From contig JANQNR010000003.1 of NCBI GenBank assembly GCA_028279475.1, positions 62,001-126,000 on the forward strand: DNA of 64,000 nt. Reading direction: 5' to 3'. The notes under the pieces were generated by a model, which saw only the letters and a list, made by a program, of their open reading frames with translations, did not search any database and was not told the DNA's origin. The position numbers were made by a program, and so were the translations under genes. The DNA is from Rickettsiales bacterium. Lineage in GTDB: Bacteria > Pseudomonadota > Alphaproteobacteria > Rickettsiales > UBA998. Positions 18,508 through 29,344 of the stretch are shown one piece after another; the first letter of the stretch is position 1, and the number at the start of each line of letters is the position of its first letter.

Positions 18508-19665
18508 CTAGTCCTTCAAATCCTCCCAAAACTCCCGCACCTTGTCGAAGAAACCGTAGGATTCCGGGCTGGTGCTGGAACCGGAGGTCTGGTCAAACTC
18601 CTGCAACAATTCGCGCTGACGCTTGGTCAGTTTAACCGGAGTTTCCACCCGCGCATGAACGAACATATCCCCACGCGACTTCGAGCGCAGCACCGACATC
18701 CCCTTGCCGCGCAAGCGGAACTGATGACCGGTTTGTGTTCCTTCGGGAATGCTGACCTTGACACGACTACCTTCAATCGTCGGCACTTCCACCGAACCGC
18801 CTAACGCTGCCGTAGTAAACGTAATCGGCACGGTGCAATGAATATCCGCTCCCTCGCGCCGGAAGAACGGGTGCGGCTTCACGTTCAGGAACAGGTACAA
18901 ATCGCCTTGCGGTCCTCCACGATACCCGGCCTCACCCTCGCCCGAGAGCCGAATGCGCGTCCCTTCTTCCACCCCGGCAGGAATGGTAACGGCTAATGTG
19001 CGGTCTTTACGTACTGCACCGGAACCACCGCATTTGCGACAGGGATTTTCAATGATTTTGCCGGTGCCCTGACAGACATGACAGGTACGCTCGATGGTGA
19101 AGAATCCCTGCTGTGCGCGTACCGAGCCACGCCCTCCGCAAGCGCTACAAGTGACCGGCTGCGCACCTTTCTCGCCGCCGGTACCATTGCAGGCATCACA
19201 GGTGACAGAGGTAGTCAGCGTGATGTCCTGCTTCTTCCCCTTAAAGGCGTCTTCTAAAGAAATTTGCAGATTATAACGTATATCCGAGCCACGGCGGCGA
19301 CCACTGCTGCCTGCTGATGCTCCGGCTCCCGCGCCCCGGCGTCCACCGGTGAAGTCGCTGAACAAATCTTCAAAAATGTCGGAAAACCCACCGCCAAAGT
19401 CGAACCCGGCAGAGGCACCACGGCCACCGCCCATTCCCCCTTCAAAGGCGGCATGGCCATAACGGTCATACGCAGCCTTCTTGTCCGGGTCTTTGAGGAC
19501 GTCATAGGCTTCGCTAATTTCCTTGAATTTCTGCTCGGCTTTCGCATCACCGGGATTTTTATCCGGATGATACTGCATCGCCAGCTTGCGATACGCCTTT
19601 TTTAGCGTTGCTTCATCGGCGGTTCTCTCAACGCCCAGCAGGGAATAATAATCTTCTTTGGTCAT
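18508..19665 (-). CDS. dnaJ: Chaperone DnaJ
   Basis: Type I Hsp40 that delivers substrates to DnaK and stimulates its ATPase. The J domain has HPD at residues 33-35. A Gly/Phe-rich linker (about 75-130) follows. The zinc-binding region has four CxxCxGxG repeats between C156 and C212 ([32 protein letters not shown]). C-terminal substrate-binding domains complete the protein. All key residues are present and the length (385 aa) is normal. It lies downstream of dnaK with a strong hairpin between them. Confidence 0.97.
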   Translation of the reverse strand: MTKEDYYSLLGVERTADEATLKKAYRKLAMQYHPDKNPGDAKAEQKFKEISEAYDVLKDPDKKAAYDRYGHAAFEGGMGGGRGASAGFDFGGGFSDIFEDLFSDFTGGRRGAGAGASAGSSGRRRGSDIRYNLQISLEDAFKGKKQDITLTTSVTCDACNGTGGEKGAQPVTCSACGGRGSVRAQQGFFTIERTCHVCQGTGKIIENPCRKCGGSGAVRKDRTLAVTIPAGVEEGTRIRLSGEGEAGYRGGPQGDLYLFLNVKPHPFFRREGADIHCTVPITFTTAALGGSVEVPTIEGSRVKVSIPEGTQTGHQFRLRGKGMSVLRSKSRGDMFVHARVETPVKLTKRQRELLQEFDQTSGSSTSPESYGFFDKVREFWEDLKD

Positions 19666-19691
19666 GGTTCCTGTGATTCATTTAGTCTGAT

Positions 19692-19718
19692 ATAGCTCTC
19701 CCCTTGAGGGAGAGCTAT
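19692..19718. terminator. Perfect hairpin between dnaK and dnaJ
   Basis: An 11-bp perfect stem (ATAGCTCTCCC / GGGAGAGCTAT) with a 5-nt loop sits in the short dnaK-dnaJ gap. There is no T-run after it on the minus strand, so it is more likely an mRNA stability, processing or attenuating element that lowers dnaJ relative to dnaK than a full terminator. Its core (CTCCCCTTGAGGGAG) resembles the arms of the palindrome upstream of carB, so it may derive from the same repeat family. Confidence 0.6.
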
Positions 19719-19721
19719 TCA

Positions 19722-21659
19722 TCAACTGGCATCCTTCTTGTTCTCATCCACCTCCTCGAAATCGGCATCGAGCACCTCGCCTTCGGCAGCAGGCGCGTCA
19801 TCGCTATCGGCATCCGATGCAATGTCTGTTTCTTCGCCTCCGGCTTCTTTCTGCTGCTGCGCCTTATACACTGCCTCACCGACTTTCATCATTGCCTGCG
19901 TGGCAGCATTAAGCTTGTCCTCAATCTCACTGGTATTCTCCGCATCAATGGCGCTTCGCAACTCCGCCACGGCGGTTTCAATCGCCTGCTTATCATCGGC
20001 ATCAATCGCATCACCATGCTCTTCTAGTGTTTTCTCGGCTTCATGCACAACGCTCTCGGCCTTGTTCTTCAACTCGATCAATTCACGTTTCTGCTTGTCC
20101 TGCTCAGCGTATTTCTCAGCATCGGAGACCATTGTCTCAATTTCATCATCGGACAGCCCACCGGATGCCTGAATGCGAATCTGCTGTTCTTTGTTCGATG
20201 CCTTATCCTTGGCCGACACATTGACAATCCCGTTCGCATCAATATCAAACGTGACCTCAATCTGCGGCATCCCACGCGGCGCGGAGGGAATCCCTACCAG
20301 GTCAAACTGACCTAGCAGCTTGTTATCTGCCGCCATTTCCCGCTCACCCTGGAAGACGCGAATCGTCACCGCCGTCTGGTTATCATCCGCCGTCGAGAAT
20401 ACCTGTGATTTCTTGGTAGGGATCGTAGTATTGCGTTCAATCAGGCGCGTAAACACCCCACCGAGGGTCTCAATCCCCAGTGAAAGCGGCGTTACATCCA
20501 ATAGCAGCACATCCTTCACATCACCCTGCAAGACACCAGCCTGAATCGCAGCGCCCATGGCCACAACCTCATCCGGATTCACGCCTTTATGTGGCTCCCG
20601 CCCAAAAAAGTCCTTCACGATGTCTGTCACTTTCGGCATTCGGGTCATCCCACCAACCAGAATCACCTCGTCAATATCCGAGGCCGCCAGCCCGGCATCT
20701 TTCAGTGCTTTCTTACAAGGCTCAATGGTACGATCCAGCAAATCCTTTACCAATGATTCCAGCTTGGAACGCGTCAGCTTGATGTTCATATGCTTCGGTC
20801 CATTGGCATCGGCGGTAATAAACGGCAGGTTTACATCCGTCTGTTGCGTACTGGAAAGCTCAATTTTCGCCTTCTCCGCCGCTTCCTTCAGACGTTGCAG
20901 CGCCAACGGATCCTGACGCAAATCAATCCCATCCGACTTTTTGAACTCATCCGCAAGGAAATCAATAATGCGCATGTCAAAGTCTTCACCACCCAGGAAC
21001 GTATCCCCGTTGGTGGCTTTCACTTCAAACACGCCATCGCCGATTTCCAGAACGGAAACGTCAAACGTACCGCCACCAAGGTCATAGACGGCAATGGTCT
21101 TGCCATCATTTTTATCCAGCCCATACGCCAGTGCTGCTGCCGTCGGCTCATTGATGATTCGCAACACTTCCAGCCCAGCAATTTTACCGGCATCCTTGGT
21201 CGCCTGGCGCTGTGCATCATTGAAGTACGCAGGTACAGTAATCACCGCCTGATCAACAGTTTCACCCAAATAGGATTCTGCCGTTTCTTTCATTTTCTGC
21301 AGGATAAAGGCACTGATCTGGCTAGGACTGTAGTTTTCACCATTCACCTCAACCCAGGCATCACCATTCTCTGCTTTCACAATTTTATACGGCACTAGGT
21401 CAATATCTTTCTTTACCGCATCATCCTTAAACGGGCGACCAATCAGGCGCTTAACAGCAAACAGGGTGTTTTCCGGGTTCGTTACCGCCTGACGCTTGGC
21501 CGGGTGCCCAACTACACGCTCTCCATCTCCGGTAAACGCTACAATAGATGGCGTGGTGCGTGCTCCCTCCGAATTTTCTATTACTTTTGCGTCCTTTCCA
21601 TCCATGATGGCAACGCATGAATTGGTGGTTCCCAGGTCAATTCCAATTACCTTTCCCAT
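19722..21659 (-). CDS. dnaK: Chaperone DnaK (Hsp70)
   Basis: ATP-driven protein-folding chaperone. The nucleotide-binding domain begins [12 protein letters not shown] and contains [30 protein letters not shown] and [10 protein letters not shown]. The substrate-binding domain follows ([14 protein letters not shown]), then the helical lid and an acidic tail (DADFEEVDE). The 645-aa length is typical. The ribosome site (AGGAG) is good. Encoded upstream of dnaJ and dapB on the same strand, with a possible heat-shock promoter upstream. Confidence 0.98.
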   Translation of the reverse strand: MGKVIGIDLGTTNSCVAIMDGKDAKVIENSEGARTTPSIVAFTGDGERVVGHPAKRQAVTNPENTLFAVKRLIGRPFKDDAVKKDIDLVPYKIVKAENGDAWVEVNGENYSPSQISAFILQKMKETAESYLGETVDQAVITVPAYFNDAQRQATKDAGKIAGLEVLRIINEPTAAALAYGLDKNDGKTIAVYDLGGGTFDVSVLEIGDGVFEVKATNGDTFLGGEDFDMRIIDFLADEFKKSDGIDLRQDPLALQRLKEAAEKAKIELSSTQQTDVNLPFITADANGPKHMNIKLTRSKLESLVKDLLDRTIEPCKKALKDAGLAASDIDEVILVGGMTRMPKVTDIVKDFFGREPHKGVNPDEVVAMGAAIQAGVLQGDVKDVLLLDVTPLSLGIETLGGVFTRLIERNTTIPTKKSQVFSTADDNQTAVTIRVFQGEREMAADNKLLGQFDLVGIPSAPRGMPQIEVTFDIDANGIVNVSAKDKASNKEQQIRIQASGGLSDDEIETMVSDAEKYAEQDKQKRELIELKNKAESVVHEAEKTLEEHGDAIDADDKQAIETAVAELRSAIDAENTSEIEDKLNAATQAMMKVGEAVYKAQQQKEAGGEETDIASDADSDDAPAAEGEVLDADFEEVDENKKDAS

Positions 21660-21737
21660 AGCTTAGTCTCCTGTATAGCTCCTTGTCATCGGCGAGAATC
21701 GCCTATTTTGTGTATGTGATTGTGTTACGCGATGGTA

Positions 21738-21765
21738 ATTAATTGCTGTGGGAACGGTTTTCAAG
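21738..21765 (-). promoter_or_regulatory. Candidate heat-shock (sigma-32) promoter of dnaK
   Basis: On the minus strand CTTGAAA (21765-21759) matches the RpoH -35 box. About 13-14 nt later an AT-rich CAATTAATT stands in the -10 place but fits the RpoH -10 consensus poorly. It is about 95 nt upstream of the dnaK start. Position and the good -35 box support it; the -10 box is weak. Confidence 0.38.
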
Positions 21766-21828
21766 GCATCGAAATAAAAAATTATGCGATACGGTCAAAG
21801 TATTTTAAACTCAAAATGACAGGAACCC

Positions 21829-21862
21829 TTGCAAGATTGTGGAAATGCGTTACTATTATAGG
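21829..21862 (+). promoter_or_regulatory. Candidate promoter giving a leaderless sspB transcript
   Basis: TTGCAA (21829-21834), a 16-nt spacer, then TACTAT (21851-21856) and six bases before the ATG at 21863. Initiation 7 nt after the -10 box would fall on the A of the start codon. No Shine-Dalgarno is present, which fits. The same geometry recurs before ribF and trkH. Confidence 0.45.
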
Positions 21863-22369
21863 ATGACGTATTTCACGGAATCGCTGGATTATACCGCATT
21901 GGTTGATGAGGCTATGCGCGACGTTGTGCGCAAGGCACTACAACATGCGGAAGCTCAAGGACTGGACAACGATCATCATTTCTATATCTCATTTAAAACC
22001 AGCCACCCTGGCGTAGAGTTATCGTCAGAGTTGCAGGAACAATACCCAGAAGAAATGACGATTGTGTTGCAACATCAGTATTGGGACCTGGACGTGCTGC
22101 CCTACCAGTTTTCTGTTATGCTTAGCTTTAATAACGTGCCGGAAAAACTAGTCGTCCCATATGAAGCACTCACCGCCTTCGCCGATCCGGGTGTGCGCTT
22201 CGGATTACAATTTCACAATAAACCTTCGACACATGAAGACTCTGGGGAATTATTGTCTGAAGATACGCAAGTAACCTCGTTCGAGCACACCTCCTCAATC
22301 GTGCCAGACAATGCAGAAGATGAGCGTAATGAGGAAAAAGTTATTTCTTTAGACGCGTTCCGTAAGTAG
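21863..22369 (+). CDS. sspB: SspB-type ClpXP proteolysis adaptor (alphaproteobacterial)
   Basis: Adaptor that tethers ssrA-tagged and other substrates to ClpXP. The alpha-type fold is recognised from DEAMRDVVRKALQHAEAQG at the N-terminus, HHFYISFKTSHPGVELS, the strand-rich VVLQHQYWDLDVLPYQFSVMLSFN-type core and PYEALTAFADPGVRFGLQF. It ends in KVISLDAFRK, matching the conserved tail that docks on ClpX. An acidic linker of about 45 residues joins core and tail. The ATG at 21863 is preferred over an in-frame GTG at 21839 because it gives the family N-terminus and fits a leaderless promoter. Divergent from dnaK. Confidence 0.88.
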   Translation: MTYFTESLDYTALVDEAMRDVVRKALQHAEAQGLDNDHHFYISFKTSHPGVELSSELQEQYPEEMTIVLQHQYWDLDVLPYQFSVMLSFNNVPEKLVVPYEALTAFADPGVRFGLQFHNKPSTHEDSGELLSEDTQVTSFEHTSSIVPDNAEDERNEEKVISLDAFRK

Positions 22370-22461
22370 CCAGTTGTAAGACTTTGCATCATCATCATGG
22401 CGCATAAAAATGTGCCCTGATGCGTAGCATGTAATACTCGTTTTATCTCAAAACCAGTTAT

Positions 22462-25400
22462 TTACGGACGCTGCTTCCCGAAATAGATACCCGCACCTTT
22501 CAGATTATCGGTCGTGCGTTCAAAAATATAGTTACCCCCGATTTCCTCGGCATTCGGCCCAAACATAGCACCATTCACCTGACCATTAATGTTGGTGCCA
22601 ACCAGTTGGTCATTGAATGTAGCACGTCCTGCACCATCGTCAAGAATGCCAACACCGGCACCGGCATTCGATACGGCCTGTGACATATCCATGTCAAGTG
22701 CACCGCCAGGCGCTGTCGGGAAATACAGATTCAATTCCGTCAAATCAGTGAGCGCTGAACCACCGAAATCCACACTAGCTGACATTTTTCCAACAATGTT
22801 TGTTGGGTTTTGAGAGGGTAGGAACACAGAAGCATACGCCTCCCCCTTGTAGTTCGCACTGCCAGTTGCTGGCAGGTTCGCAGGGTTGGTGACTTCACCG
22901 GCTACGTATGGAATCATGCTGGCATAATCGAATTTTCCGGCTGTCGGATCGCCCAGGCTTCCTGCCCATACACCCCAATGCACGAATTCACAATCATCAC
23001 AACGATAGTCCGCGCCAAAGGTGGATTCAATGACGTCTGCGCCGTTATTCACTAGTCCGGCGCTGACAATAAATCCTTGCGGATCACTCAGCGTATTGCT
23101 GAAACCATTACTGTCACTGTCTACCTGCTGTGCGGCATACATCTTATCATTAATATAGACGCTATCCGCCGTATTGCTAAATGTCCCGCCAATGGTCTTA
23201 CTGCCCGGTGATCCGGTCGGCAGATGATCCCAGAGCGTAATATTAGCTGATACACTGCCATCACTACCGGTCGTGACCTGCACGTCATCCATGTCCAGTT
23301 CTTCATTGCTGTACAGTCTTGGGTAGAAGGAACCGGCATCAAACTCCATCTTTATACCTGACGCAAAACCGTACATGGTATTGGATGGCACGTAACGTGC
23401 GCTATCAACAGCATCTCTAAGACCGGTATTCACTGCATTCCCTTGTGCCGAAGTCTTGATAACGGCACCCTGAATCCCTTCATTGGCAAGCGCACTGCCA
23501 AAGATGGTAGATGGATCCGACGCCAGTCCAGAAGGATTAGTCGGTGTAGCAAAATCCATGACAATACCTTCAACCGGCCCATTCTCGGGACGATAGATAT
23601 GATCGCCCACGGCAATGGCAGCACCAGTATACTCACCACCACTCACATTACCCAACGCTCCACCGGCCATCTGGGAGGTGTAGCGATGACTTTTGCCGCT
23701 AATATTGTAGTCGTTACCGGGTGTTACACTTGCATCAGCCCGGCCATGAGTCGCAGCGACATAAGAATGCCCTGCTCCATTTGGTAACCATTGCACCTTA
23801 CCACTATACACATTTCCTGTACGACCGGTTCCGGTATTCCAGTCAATGGCCATTCCAAATTCCGTTTGTTCCGGTACGGGCACCGTATGATCGAACCCTG
23901 CTGCCTGATTATATTCATAGGCACCGAAAATCCCAGGATTGCTTTGGTCAATGACTCCGGTGAAATCGTAGAGCACGACGCCATTAATTGCCTCAGGAAT
24001 CACTCTGGAATCGGCAGCGGCTCCAGCAAAATCAGCCGTAGATGCACTTTGTGATTCAAAAATATCGCGCCCGACAACAAAGGAAATTTCGGTATCCAGA
24101 TCATCAGCACCCGGACTGGCACGTTCAATACTGAATAATTCCATGCCGCCGGCCTTGGTTCTGTAGCCTTTATAGTCGCGTGTTAGATTAAGGATGGTGC
24201 CAGCATCATCTTCTTCAATCTGCTGCGCGGTGTAACTATTCATCCCCGAATTCGGCAACTTAGGAATGATAAAGTTCCGGTCCGTTGCAGGCCCGGCGTC
24301 ACTATCAAAAAAGACCTTGTACCTTCCGGTGGATTCTTCGGTAATGATGACATCGCCTTCGTCCTGGAAGGTCGGTGAGCCGGTAACATTCTTGATAATA
24401 ATGTAATCACCCTTTCGGTCGGTCACGGCAGTGAATGTTTCCGGCGCTCCGCCACCGCCACCGCCGCCTGCATTACCGCCACCCGGAGGTGGTGGGGGGG
24501 GATTATTACCTGCCGTACCGCCACCAGGAGGTGGGGAACTGCCCGCGTTACCACCCGGAGGGGGCAGGGTTGGGTCTACTGCTAATAACTGATTCACGGC
24601 AGCATTGGGATCACCTCCAGCGTTAGTAATACCATCCGAGAGATTGGCAACAACCTGATTAGGGTCACCGCCAGCTTCCTCAACTCCCTCAACCATTAAA
24701 GAGACAATGGCTGCTTCATCACCCGTCAACTGGCCATCTTCCGTGATACTGTTCATCATTGCCTGTTGAAACTCTTCATTGGACGTATAGGCATCCACCA
24801 TACTTTTATCGCTAACCAACCCGCGCATGGTTTTAGGGCTGGAAGATGCGCTATCTACTGCCTCGCTGCGCTGCTCCCCTGATGCAGAATCGGATAGCAT
24901 GGCACCCACTTGCATCACACTGGCAGAATCATCTTCAACCAGTACAATTTGCGCTCCCTGAGAACGCTGAGCATCAGCTGGCGCCGGTGGCACAGCAGAT
25001 GATTGTGGTGCGGCCAAAGGCTCTGGCTGCCTGGTATCCGTATTAAAATTCATATTGGGCGTCACATCCTGAGGGGTTGGCGGCACGGGTGCACCTCCAC
25101 CACGACTCACACGATTGGTAAAGTTATCCAACGTATTCAGCACCATCTCCTGCGGCAACGCCACAGGCGCACCGTAAGCATCCGACATGGAGAAACCAGT
25201 ACCATATTGCGTCGTAATATTCGTATCGCCTTGCGCATTGGTCATGCTCATTTCCTTACCATAGAGGAACACGGCATCAGTCTGACCGCCTGGTTGGACA
25301 TACGTATCGACAATTCCCCCACGAATCCCGATCGTGGCCACCGGCGTCTTGATTTTGACCGGCTTATTCTTTGATAGCGCCCCCCCGATAAAGCGGAATG

Positions 25401-25737
25401 CCCCTTTAACGTTTTCTACCGCCATTTCTCCGGCACTCTGGTTCGGATCAAAGATGAATTTATCAATTTTCAGTTCGGAGTTCTCATTGATCGTAATCGT
25501 CGAGCGATCCTCAAAAATAAGCTGTGCCTTCCCATCTCCATTGGTTTTGATAGTATCATCTGCGTAAATTGCATCCCCAAGCTTCACGATACGCTCTTTA
25601 CCATCCACACTAACAACCTTGACCGTGTCATCAGCCGCACCAACCACACCGATTTTGGTAGCTGAAAGCGCCGAACTGGACAGCAGGGCAAACGTAGTGA
25701 ATGTAGCAAGAGACAGAATTTTATGTTTACGGATCAT
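22462..25737 (-). CDS. Exported FecR-domain protein with TbpB-like C-terminal region
   Basis: Large secreted protein of 1091 aa. A signal peptide (about 1-25) is followed by a FecR domain (about 40-165; GDAIYADDTIKT, AQLIFEDRSTITINENSEL, TPVATIGIRGG). A long polar, probably disordered region follows (about 200-390), then a Pro/Gly-rich hinge (about 395-435, PPPPPPGGGNAGGGGGGG). The remaining 650 residues are beta-rich. They end in GQVNGAMFGPNAEEIGGNY, the signature of the small beta-barrel seen in transferrin-binding-protein-B-like and related surface proteins. FecR domains usually sense iron siderophore receptors, but here there is no sigma factor, receptor or membrane anchor, so a surface role is more likely than signalling. 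A strong GGAGG ribosome site is present. It follows a small exported TPR gene by 26 nt, probably in one operon. Confidence 0.82.
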   Translation of the reverse strand: MIRKHKILSLATFTTFALLSSSALSATKIGVVGAADDTVKVVSVDGKERIVKLGDAIYADDTIKTNGDGKAQLIFEDRSTITINENSELKIDKFIFDPNQSAGEMAVENVKGAFRFIGGALSKNKPVKIKTPVATIGIRGGIVDTYVQPGGQTDAVFLYGKEMSMTNAQGDTNITTQYGTGFSMSDAYGAPVALPQEMVLNTLDNFTNRVSRGGGAPVPPTPQDVTPNMNFNTDTRQPEPLAAPQSSAVPPAPADAQRSQGAQIVLVEDDSASVMQVGAMLSDSASGEQRSEAVDSASSSPKTMRGLVSDKSMVDAYTSNEEFQQAMMNSITEDGQLTGDEAAIVSLMVEGVEEAGGDPNQVVANLSDGITNAGGDPNAAVNQLLAVDPTLPPPGGNAGSSPPPGGGTAGNNPPPPPPGGGNAGGGGGGGAPETFTAVTDRKGDYIIIKNVTGSPTFQDEGDVIITEESTGRYKVFFDSDAGPATDRNFIIPKLPNSGMNSYTAQQIEEDDAGTILNLTRDYKGYRTKAGGMELFSIERASPGADDLDTEISFVVGRDIFESQSASTADFAGAAADSRVIPEAINGVVLYDFTGVIDQSNPGIFGAYEYNQAAGFDHTVPVPEQTEFGMAIDWNTGTGRTGNVYSGKVQWLPNGAGHSYVAATHGRADASVTPGNDYNISGKSHRYTSQMAGGALGNVSGGEYTGAAIAVGDHIYRPENGPVEGIVMDFATPTNPSGLASDPSTIFGSALANEGIQGAVIKTSAQGNAVNTGLRDAVDSARYVPSNTMYGFASGIKMEFDAGSFYPRLYSNEELDMDDVQVTTGSDGSVSANITLWDHLPTGSPGSKTIGGTFSNTADSVYINDKMYAAQQVDSDSNGFSNTLSDPQGFIVSAGLVNNGADVIESTFGADYRCDDCEFVHWGVWAGSLGDPTAGKFDYASMIPYVAGEVTNPANLPATGSANYKGEAYASVFLPSQNPTNIVGKMSASVDFGGSALTDLTELNLYFPTAPGGALDMDMSQAVSNAGAGVGILDDGAGRATFNDQLVGTNINGQVNGAMFGPNAEEIGGNYIFERTTDNLKGAGIYFGKQRP

Positions 25738-25763
25738 GGGGAACCTCCGGGATACAGGGGAAA

Positions 25764-26159
25764 TTAAAGTTTGGCGAGGTAGGATGTGGCACGAGATTTC
25801 AACTGATCGCCGGCATTGTCATCCTGTGCGACCAGTGACAAATGCTTCCGCGCCATATCACTGGAGTTCAACAAATAATACAACACCCCAACCTCAAGCC
25901 GTACTTCGCTGAGTTTAGGGTTAAACATCAGGATACGCTCCAGCGGCGGAATCGCAGCCTCATAGTCCCCGATTTTCACCGCTTCTGCTGCATATGTCAG
26001 TGCAGCATCCACGTTACCGGGATTCTCATAGCTATGTTTAAACGCGCGTAAAAATGCGCTGCGATCACTGGCTGCTTCCGCCACTCCCCCAGAGAACATG
26101 AGCAGGGATGCCAGCAATGCAACAGCTATGGTACGAAGTATTGCTATCCTATTGGACAT
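25764..26159 (-). CDS. Small exported TPR protein paired with the FecR protein
   Basis: 131-aa protein with a signal peptide (about 1-29, ending AEA) and roughly two to three TPR-like helical pairs (AALTYAAEAVKIGDYEAAIPP; LERILMFNPKLSEVRLEVGV; YLLNSSDMARKHL). The repeat sequence resembles the N-terminal TPR part of larger alphaproteobacterial outer-membrane proteins, including Slam-like proteins, in which a beta-barrel follows. Here the protein stops just where the barrel would begin (ATSYLAKL). It may be a natural stand-alone adaptor or a remnant. The ribosome site GAGGT is good. The FecR gene follows by 26 nt. Confidence 0.75.
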   Translation of the reverse strand: MSNRIAILRTIAVALLASLLMFSGGVAEAASDRSAFLRAFKHSYENPGNVDAALTYAAEAVKIGDYEAAIPPLERILMFNPKLSEVRLEVGVLYYLLNSSDMARKHLSLVAQDDNAGDQLKSRATSYLAKL

Positions 26160-26362
26160 GGTGAACTACCTCACAAGTTTGGTCACAATTCCGTTAACAA
26201 TACGCCGAAATAGTTAATATATGGTAACTGTACTATTAAGCAGGTACATTCATACTAAAGAACCATTAGACTTTCCTGCCAAAACCCGTTAGAGAGCCGT
26301 GACCAACCTGCATGAGCCAAAGCATGGCACACTGTGTCAGTGAAAATGAGGAATACAATACC

Positions 26363-28189
26363 ATGACAGATATTCGCAACATCGCCATCATCGCCCACGT
26401 AGATCACGGAAAGACTACGCTGATTGACTCACTGCTCCGCCAAAGCGGTACGTTCCGGGAAAACCAGCAGGTGGCTGAACGTGTCATGGACAGCAATGAC
26501 CTGGAGAAAGAGCGCGGCATTACCATCCTGGCCAAATGCACCTCCATTACCTGGCAAGATACGCGCATTAACATTATCGATACCCCCGGTCACGCCGATT
26601 TCGGCGGTGAAGTCGAGCGCGTCCTGTCCATGGCCGATGGGGTGATCCTGCTCACCGATGCCGCCGAAGGCCCCATGCCGCAAACCAAGTTTGTACTCGG
26701 TAAAGCGCTGGCGCAGGGGTTGCGCCCGATTGTCGTGATTAATAAGGTTGATCGCCCCGATGGCCGACCGGACGAAGTGATTGACGAGGTCTTCGACCTG
26801 TTCGCCGCGCTGGACGCCAACGAGGAACAGCTGGACTTCCCGATTCTCTATGCGTCTGGCCGGGATGGCTGGTGCACGCGTGAGTTGGAAGATGAGCGTA
26901 AGGATCTATCGCCACTCTTTGACCTGGTATTACAGCATGTTCCTGCCCCGAACGTCGATACGAACGCACCATTTTCGATGCTGGCTACCCTGCTAGAAGC
27001 TGACCCGTTCCTGGGGCGTATTCTGACGGGTCGTATCATCAGTGGGAAGGCGCAGGTGAATATGCCGATTCACGTACTGAATCTCGAAGGAGAGCGTATT
27101 GAAACTGGCCGCCTGACTAAATTGCAGAGCTTCTCTGGCGTTGAGCGCGTCCCCGTGGAAGAAGCTATGGCAGGCGATATTATTTCCATTGCAGGCACCA
27201 CCGAGGCGTCTGTGGCCGACACGATTTGTGACCCATCGGTCAGTGAACCGATCGCCTCCACGCCGATTGATCCGCCCACCATGGCCATTACCATCAGTGT
27301 TAATGATTCCCCCTATGCCGGGATGGAAGGCAGCAAGGTCACCAGTCGAATGATTCGTGACCGCCTGTTTGCTGAGGCAGAGACGAATGTGGCCATTACC
27401 GTGAAAGAATCTGAAAATAGTGATGCTTATGAGGTCGGCGGGCGTGGCGAGTTGCAACTAGGCGTCCTTATTGAAACCATGCGGCGTGAAGGGTTTGAGC
27501 TCAGTGTCTCGCGTCCACGCGTATTACTGCAAAAAGCGGATGACGGCACCATGCTGGAACCCATGGAGGAAGTAGTCGTTGATGTCGATGAGGACTATAG
27601 CGGCGGTGTAGTAGAAAAGCTTTCTTTACGCAAAGCAACCATGACGGATATGCGCCCGTCTGGTGGCGGCAAGACCCGCATTACCTTTCTGGCTCCCTCC
27701 CGTGGCCTGATCGGCTATCAGACAGAGTTTCTTACTGATACGCGCGGCAGCGGCGTGATGAACCGCCTCTACCATAGCCATGACAGCTATAAGGGAGAGA
27801 TTGAAGGACGGCGTAACGGGGTGCTGATTTCAACCGACCAAGGCGAAGCAGTAGCCTACGCCATGTTCAACCTGCAAGATCGTGGAGCCATGTTCATCAA
27901 CCCACAGGACAAGGTCTATACCGGCATGATTGTCGGCGAACATTCCCGCGATAATGACCTGGAAGTGAATGTATTGAAAGGCAAGCAACTAACCAATATC
28001 CGTGCTGCCGGGAGTGATGAAGCGATCCGCCTGACGCCGCCGCGTAAGCTGACACTGGAAGATATGATGTCCTATATTCAGGATGACGAGCTGGTGGAAG
28101 TGACGCCTCAAAGCTTACGCCTGCGCAAGCGTGAACTCGATCCTAATGAACGCAAAAAGGCCATGCGCGCAGCAAAGAAAGCAGGTTAA
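26363..28189 (+). CDS. typA: Translational GTPase TypA/BipA
   Basis: Ribosome-binding GTPase of the EF-G/LepA class that helps ribosome assembly and stress growth. The G domain starts at once ([19 protein letters not shown]), with the switch region [25 protein letters not shown] and [10 protein letters not shown]. Domains II, III and V and the TypA-specific C-terminal domain ([30 protein letters not shown]) follow. The ATG at 26363 with GAGGA upstream gives 608 aa, the normal length; the frame stays open 17 codons further upstream but that part has no family match. Confidence 0.97.
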   Translation: MTDIRNIAIIAHVDHGKTTLIDSLLRQSGTFRENQQVAERVMDSNDLEKERGITILAKCTSITWQDTRINIIDTPGHADFGGEVERVLSMADGVILLTDAAEGPMPQTKFVLGKALAQGLRPIVVINKVDRPDGRPDEVIDEVFDLFAALDANEEQLDFPILYASGRDGWCTRELEDERKDLSPLFDLVLQHVPAPNVDTNAPFSMLATLLEADPFLGRILTGRIISGKAQVNMPIHVLNLEGERIETGRLTKLQSFSGVERVPVEEAMAGDIISIAGTTEASVADTICDPSVSEPIASTPIDPPTMAITISVNDSPYAGMEGSKVTSRMIRDRLFAEAETNVAITVKESENSDAYEVGGRGELQLGVLIETMRREGFELSVSRPRVLLQKADDGTMLEPMEEVVVDVDEDYSGGVVEKLSLRKATMTDMRPSGGGKTRITFLAPSRGLIGYQTEFLTDTRGSGVMNRLYHSHDSYKGEIEGRRNGVLISTDQGEAVAYAMFNLQDRGAMFINPQDKVYTGMIVGEHSRDNDLEVNVLKGKQLTNIRAAGSDEAIRLTPPRKLTLEDMMSYIQDDELVEVTPQSLRLRKRELDPNERKKAMRAAKKAG

Positions 28190-28198
28190 AAACTTGTT

Positions 28199-29230
28199 CT
28201 AGCAACGCTCTAGTAGGCAGGCATCGCCGTAAGAGTAAAAACGATAGCCAGCGTCCATAGCATGGGCGTAGGCGCGCTGCATACGTTCCAATCCGCTAAA
28301 CGCACTGACCAACATGAACAGGGTCGAGCGTGGCAGGTGAAAGTTAGTAATTAGCCGATCAACAAAGCGAAACGCATAGCCCGGCGTGATAAAGATATCG
28401 GTTTCCTGATGGAACGGAGCCAGCACACTATCTACCGAAGCGGCGGATTCCAATATCCGCATGGATGTCGTACCCACCGCCGTGATACGCTTCCCTTCCT
28501 GCTTTGCCACATTGAGCGCCTCTACTGTTTCTGCCGTAACTATCCCTGCTTCACTATGCATCTGGTGATCAGCGATGTCCTCCGCCTTCACTGGCAGAAA
28601 GGTACCTCCTCCCACATGTAGCGTGACATAATGAATATCAACGCCCTTGCTTTGCAGTACATCCAGCAGCGCTTTAGTAAAATGCAGTCCTGCCGTTGGC
28701 GCCGCCACGGAGCCGGCATGTTTGGCATAAACCGTCTGATAACGCTCAGCATCGACTGCATTGGCACCCTGTTCACGTTCGATGTAAGGCGGTAACGGCG
28801 TCTGTCCCACCTGTTCCAGCGCTTTCTTAAATGCATCGCCTTCCAGGTTAAAGCGCAGCACCACCTCACCAGAGTCGTATTTGCTTTCCACCTCGGCCTG
28901 CAATAGCTCTTGAATATCAATCACCTGCCCCGGCCTCAACCGCTTGGCTGGGCGAGCAAACACCTTCCACCACCCTGCCCCTAGTTCCTTATGCAGCAAT
29001 ATTTCAATGTGCACATCATCTCGCTTGCCATAGAGCCGTGCCGGGATCACGCGCGTATCATTCAATACCAGTACATCGCGCTCATCGAACAACTCCGGCA
29101 ACTGATAAAAATAGCGGTCGAGACAGGCATCGGACGTGACATGTAGCAAGCGCGAGTGATCCCGCTGTGCCTCCGGTGTGTCTGCAATCAGGGTTTCCGG
29201 CAAGTGAAAATCAAACGCATCCGTTTTCAC
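28199..29230 (-). CDS. queA: S-adenosylmethionine:tRNA ribosyltransferase-isomerase
   Basis: Makes epoxyqueuosine in tRNA from the preQ1 base. Family motifs include TDAFDFHLPETLIA at the start, LVLNDTRVIPARLYG, APTAGLHFT, LHVGGGTFLPVK, GTTSMRILES and the final STLFMLVSAF with GDACL. A GTG at 29230 is chosen because homologues begin at that point; the frame extends 12 codons upstream without family support. The length, 343 aa, is normal. It lies downstream of a cyclophilin gene, an order known in alphaproteobacteria. Confidence 0.95.
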   Translation of the reverse strand: MKTDAFDFHLPETLIADTPEAQRDHSRLLHVTSDACLDRYFYQLPELFDERDVLVLNDTRVIPARLYGKRDDVHIEILLHKELGAGWWKVFARPAKRLRPGQVIDIQELLQAEVESKYDSGEVVLRFNLEGDAFKKALEQVGQTPLPPYIEREQGANAVDAERYQTVYAKHAGSVAAPTAGLHFTKALLDVLQSKGVDIHYVTLHVGGGTFLPVKAEDIADHQMHSEAGIVTAETVEALNVAKQEGKRITAVGTTSMRILESAASVDSVLAPFHQETDIFITPGYAFRFVDRLITNFHLPRSTLFMLVSAFSGLERMQRAYAHAMDAGYRFYSYGDACLLERC

Positions 29231-29344
29231 GTATAGTATTTCCCATTTCCTCCCGTACGTTGTCAATCATCGGCTCATGTAGCATTCCTACACTTCGCCT
29301 CGATTTCCTAGTACGAAATGAAAGCGAAAACACTATAAAATGCG

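Noticed and set aside
20790..21398. 202-codon frame antisense to dnaK
   Set aside because: Common antisense artefact over dnaK; no family resemblance.
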